NCBI RefSeq assembly: GCF_003002815.1
Contig: NZ_PVTF01000006.1
Span: 582,485-646,484 of the forward strand
DNA: 64,000 nucleotides
Reading direction: 5' to 3'
DNA from: Umezawaea tangerina
Lineage (GTDB): Bacteria > Actinomycetota > Actinomycetes > Mycobacteriales > Pseudonocardiaceae
Made by a program: the position numbers and the translations under genes. Under the pieces are notes generated by a model. It saw nothing but the letters and a program-made list of their open reading frames with translations, was not told the DNA's origin and ran no database searches. Positions 63,906 to 64,000 of the stretch are shown here, piece after piece. Within the stretch, counting starts at the first letter, position 1. Each line of letters opens with the position of its first letter.

Positions 63906-64000
63906 CTAGTGTCCCGAGTTGTTAATTCGTGTGCAGTAGCGTGCGATGGAGTCGAGGATCTGGTCGGCGGTCTTGGTCCATACATAGGGCCGTGGCTCGT
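63906..64000 (-). mobile_element. 3' end of an IS630-type transposase (runs off the window)
   Basis: Translating the minus strand up to the TAG at 63908-63906 gives PYVWTKTADQILDSIARYC followed by TRINNSGH, the typical C-terminus of IS630 family transposases. Only 31 residues are inside the window. The element's end probably lies at about 63890-63905, just past the nadR terminator; IS630 elements insert at TA, and CTAG sits at that edge. Whether the copy is intact cannot be judged. Confidence 0.8.

Overview
The window is very GC-rich, tightly packed actinomycete chromosome with frequent GTG starts, ATGA/GTGA stop-start overlaps and XRE/DUF397 regulator pairs. The style points to the Pseudonocardiales (Saccharothrix/Lentzea/Actinosynnema-like); this is inferred from gene content, not from a database match. 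I saw no rRNA, tRNA or CRISPR array.

Layout. 1-3.4 kb: end of a sugar ABC importer followed by a secreted multi-CBM GH87-type alpha-1,3-glucanase. 3.5-5.2 kb: a large perfect palindrome, a field of short hairpins, then a divergent SDR/TetR pair with twin operators. 5.3-9.8 kb: partner-switching and chemosensory-type signalling proteins (STAS-HATPase, CheR-PAS, and an SGNH hydrolase whose frame runs unbroken into a STAS domain). 9.8-15.5 kb: phosphotransferase, DUF389 protein, aspS, cyclophilin lipoprotein, methyltransferase. 15.7-21.1 kb: a giant kinase/nSTAND/WD40 protein with an FHA-like partner. 21.2-25 kb: small membrane protein, a trypsin-fold protein lacking two catalytic residues, a lipocalin-like protein and an orphan P450. 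25-31.5 kb: four tandem secreted subtilases with a XRE/DUF397 pair embedded. 31.9-41.6 kb: a further regulator and an eight-gene, end-to-end acyl-CoA operon (TetR, TIGR03084, split AtuA, two acyl-CoA dehydrogenases, two acyl-CoA carboxylase subunits) resembling acyclic-terpene or branched-acid catabolism.

The most unusual part is 42.8-59.2 kb. A 2,270-residue synthase carries two nitronate-monooxygenase-like (PfaD-type enoyl reductase) domains fused in front of KS-AT-ACP-ACP-KR. It is coupled to a second KS-AT-DH-phosphopantetheinyl transferase protein, a free ACP, an alpha/beta hydrolase, a glycosyltransferase, an ABC exporter and an MFS pump. The DSIKR-type ACPs and PfaD-like reductase are hallmarks of PUFA-synthase-like secondary lipid systems, so I infer a reduced, glycosylated, exported lipid-like polyketide. 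The product is not predictable from sequence.

59.8-64 kb: a 115-bp nested palindrome, a radical SAM protein of the Rv2578c family interrupted exactly at its iron-sulfur cysteine by an intein with a decayed endonuclease, a perfect SOS (LexA) box, the pnuC-nadR NAD-salvage pair, a very strong terminator, and the C-terminal end of an IS630-type transposase running off the window.
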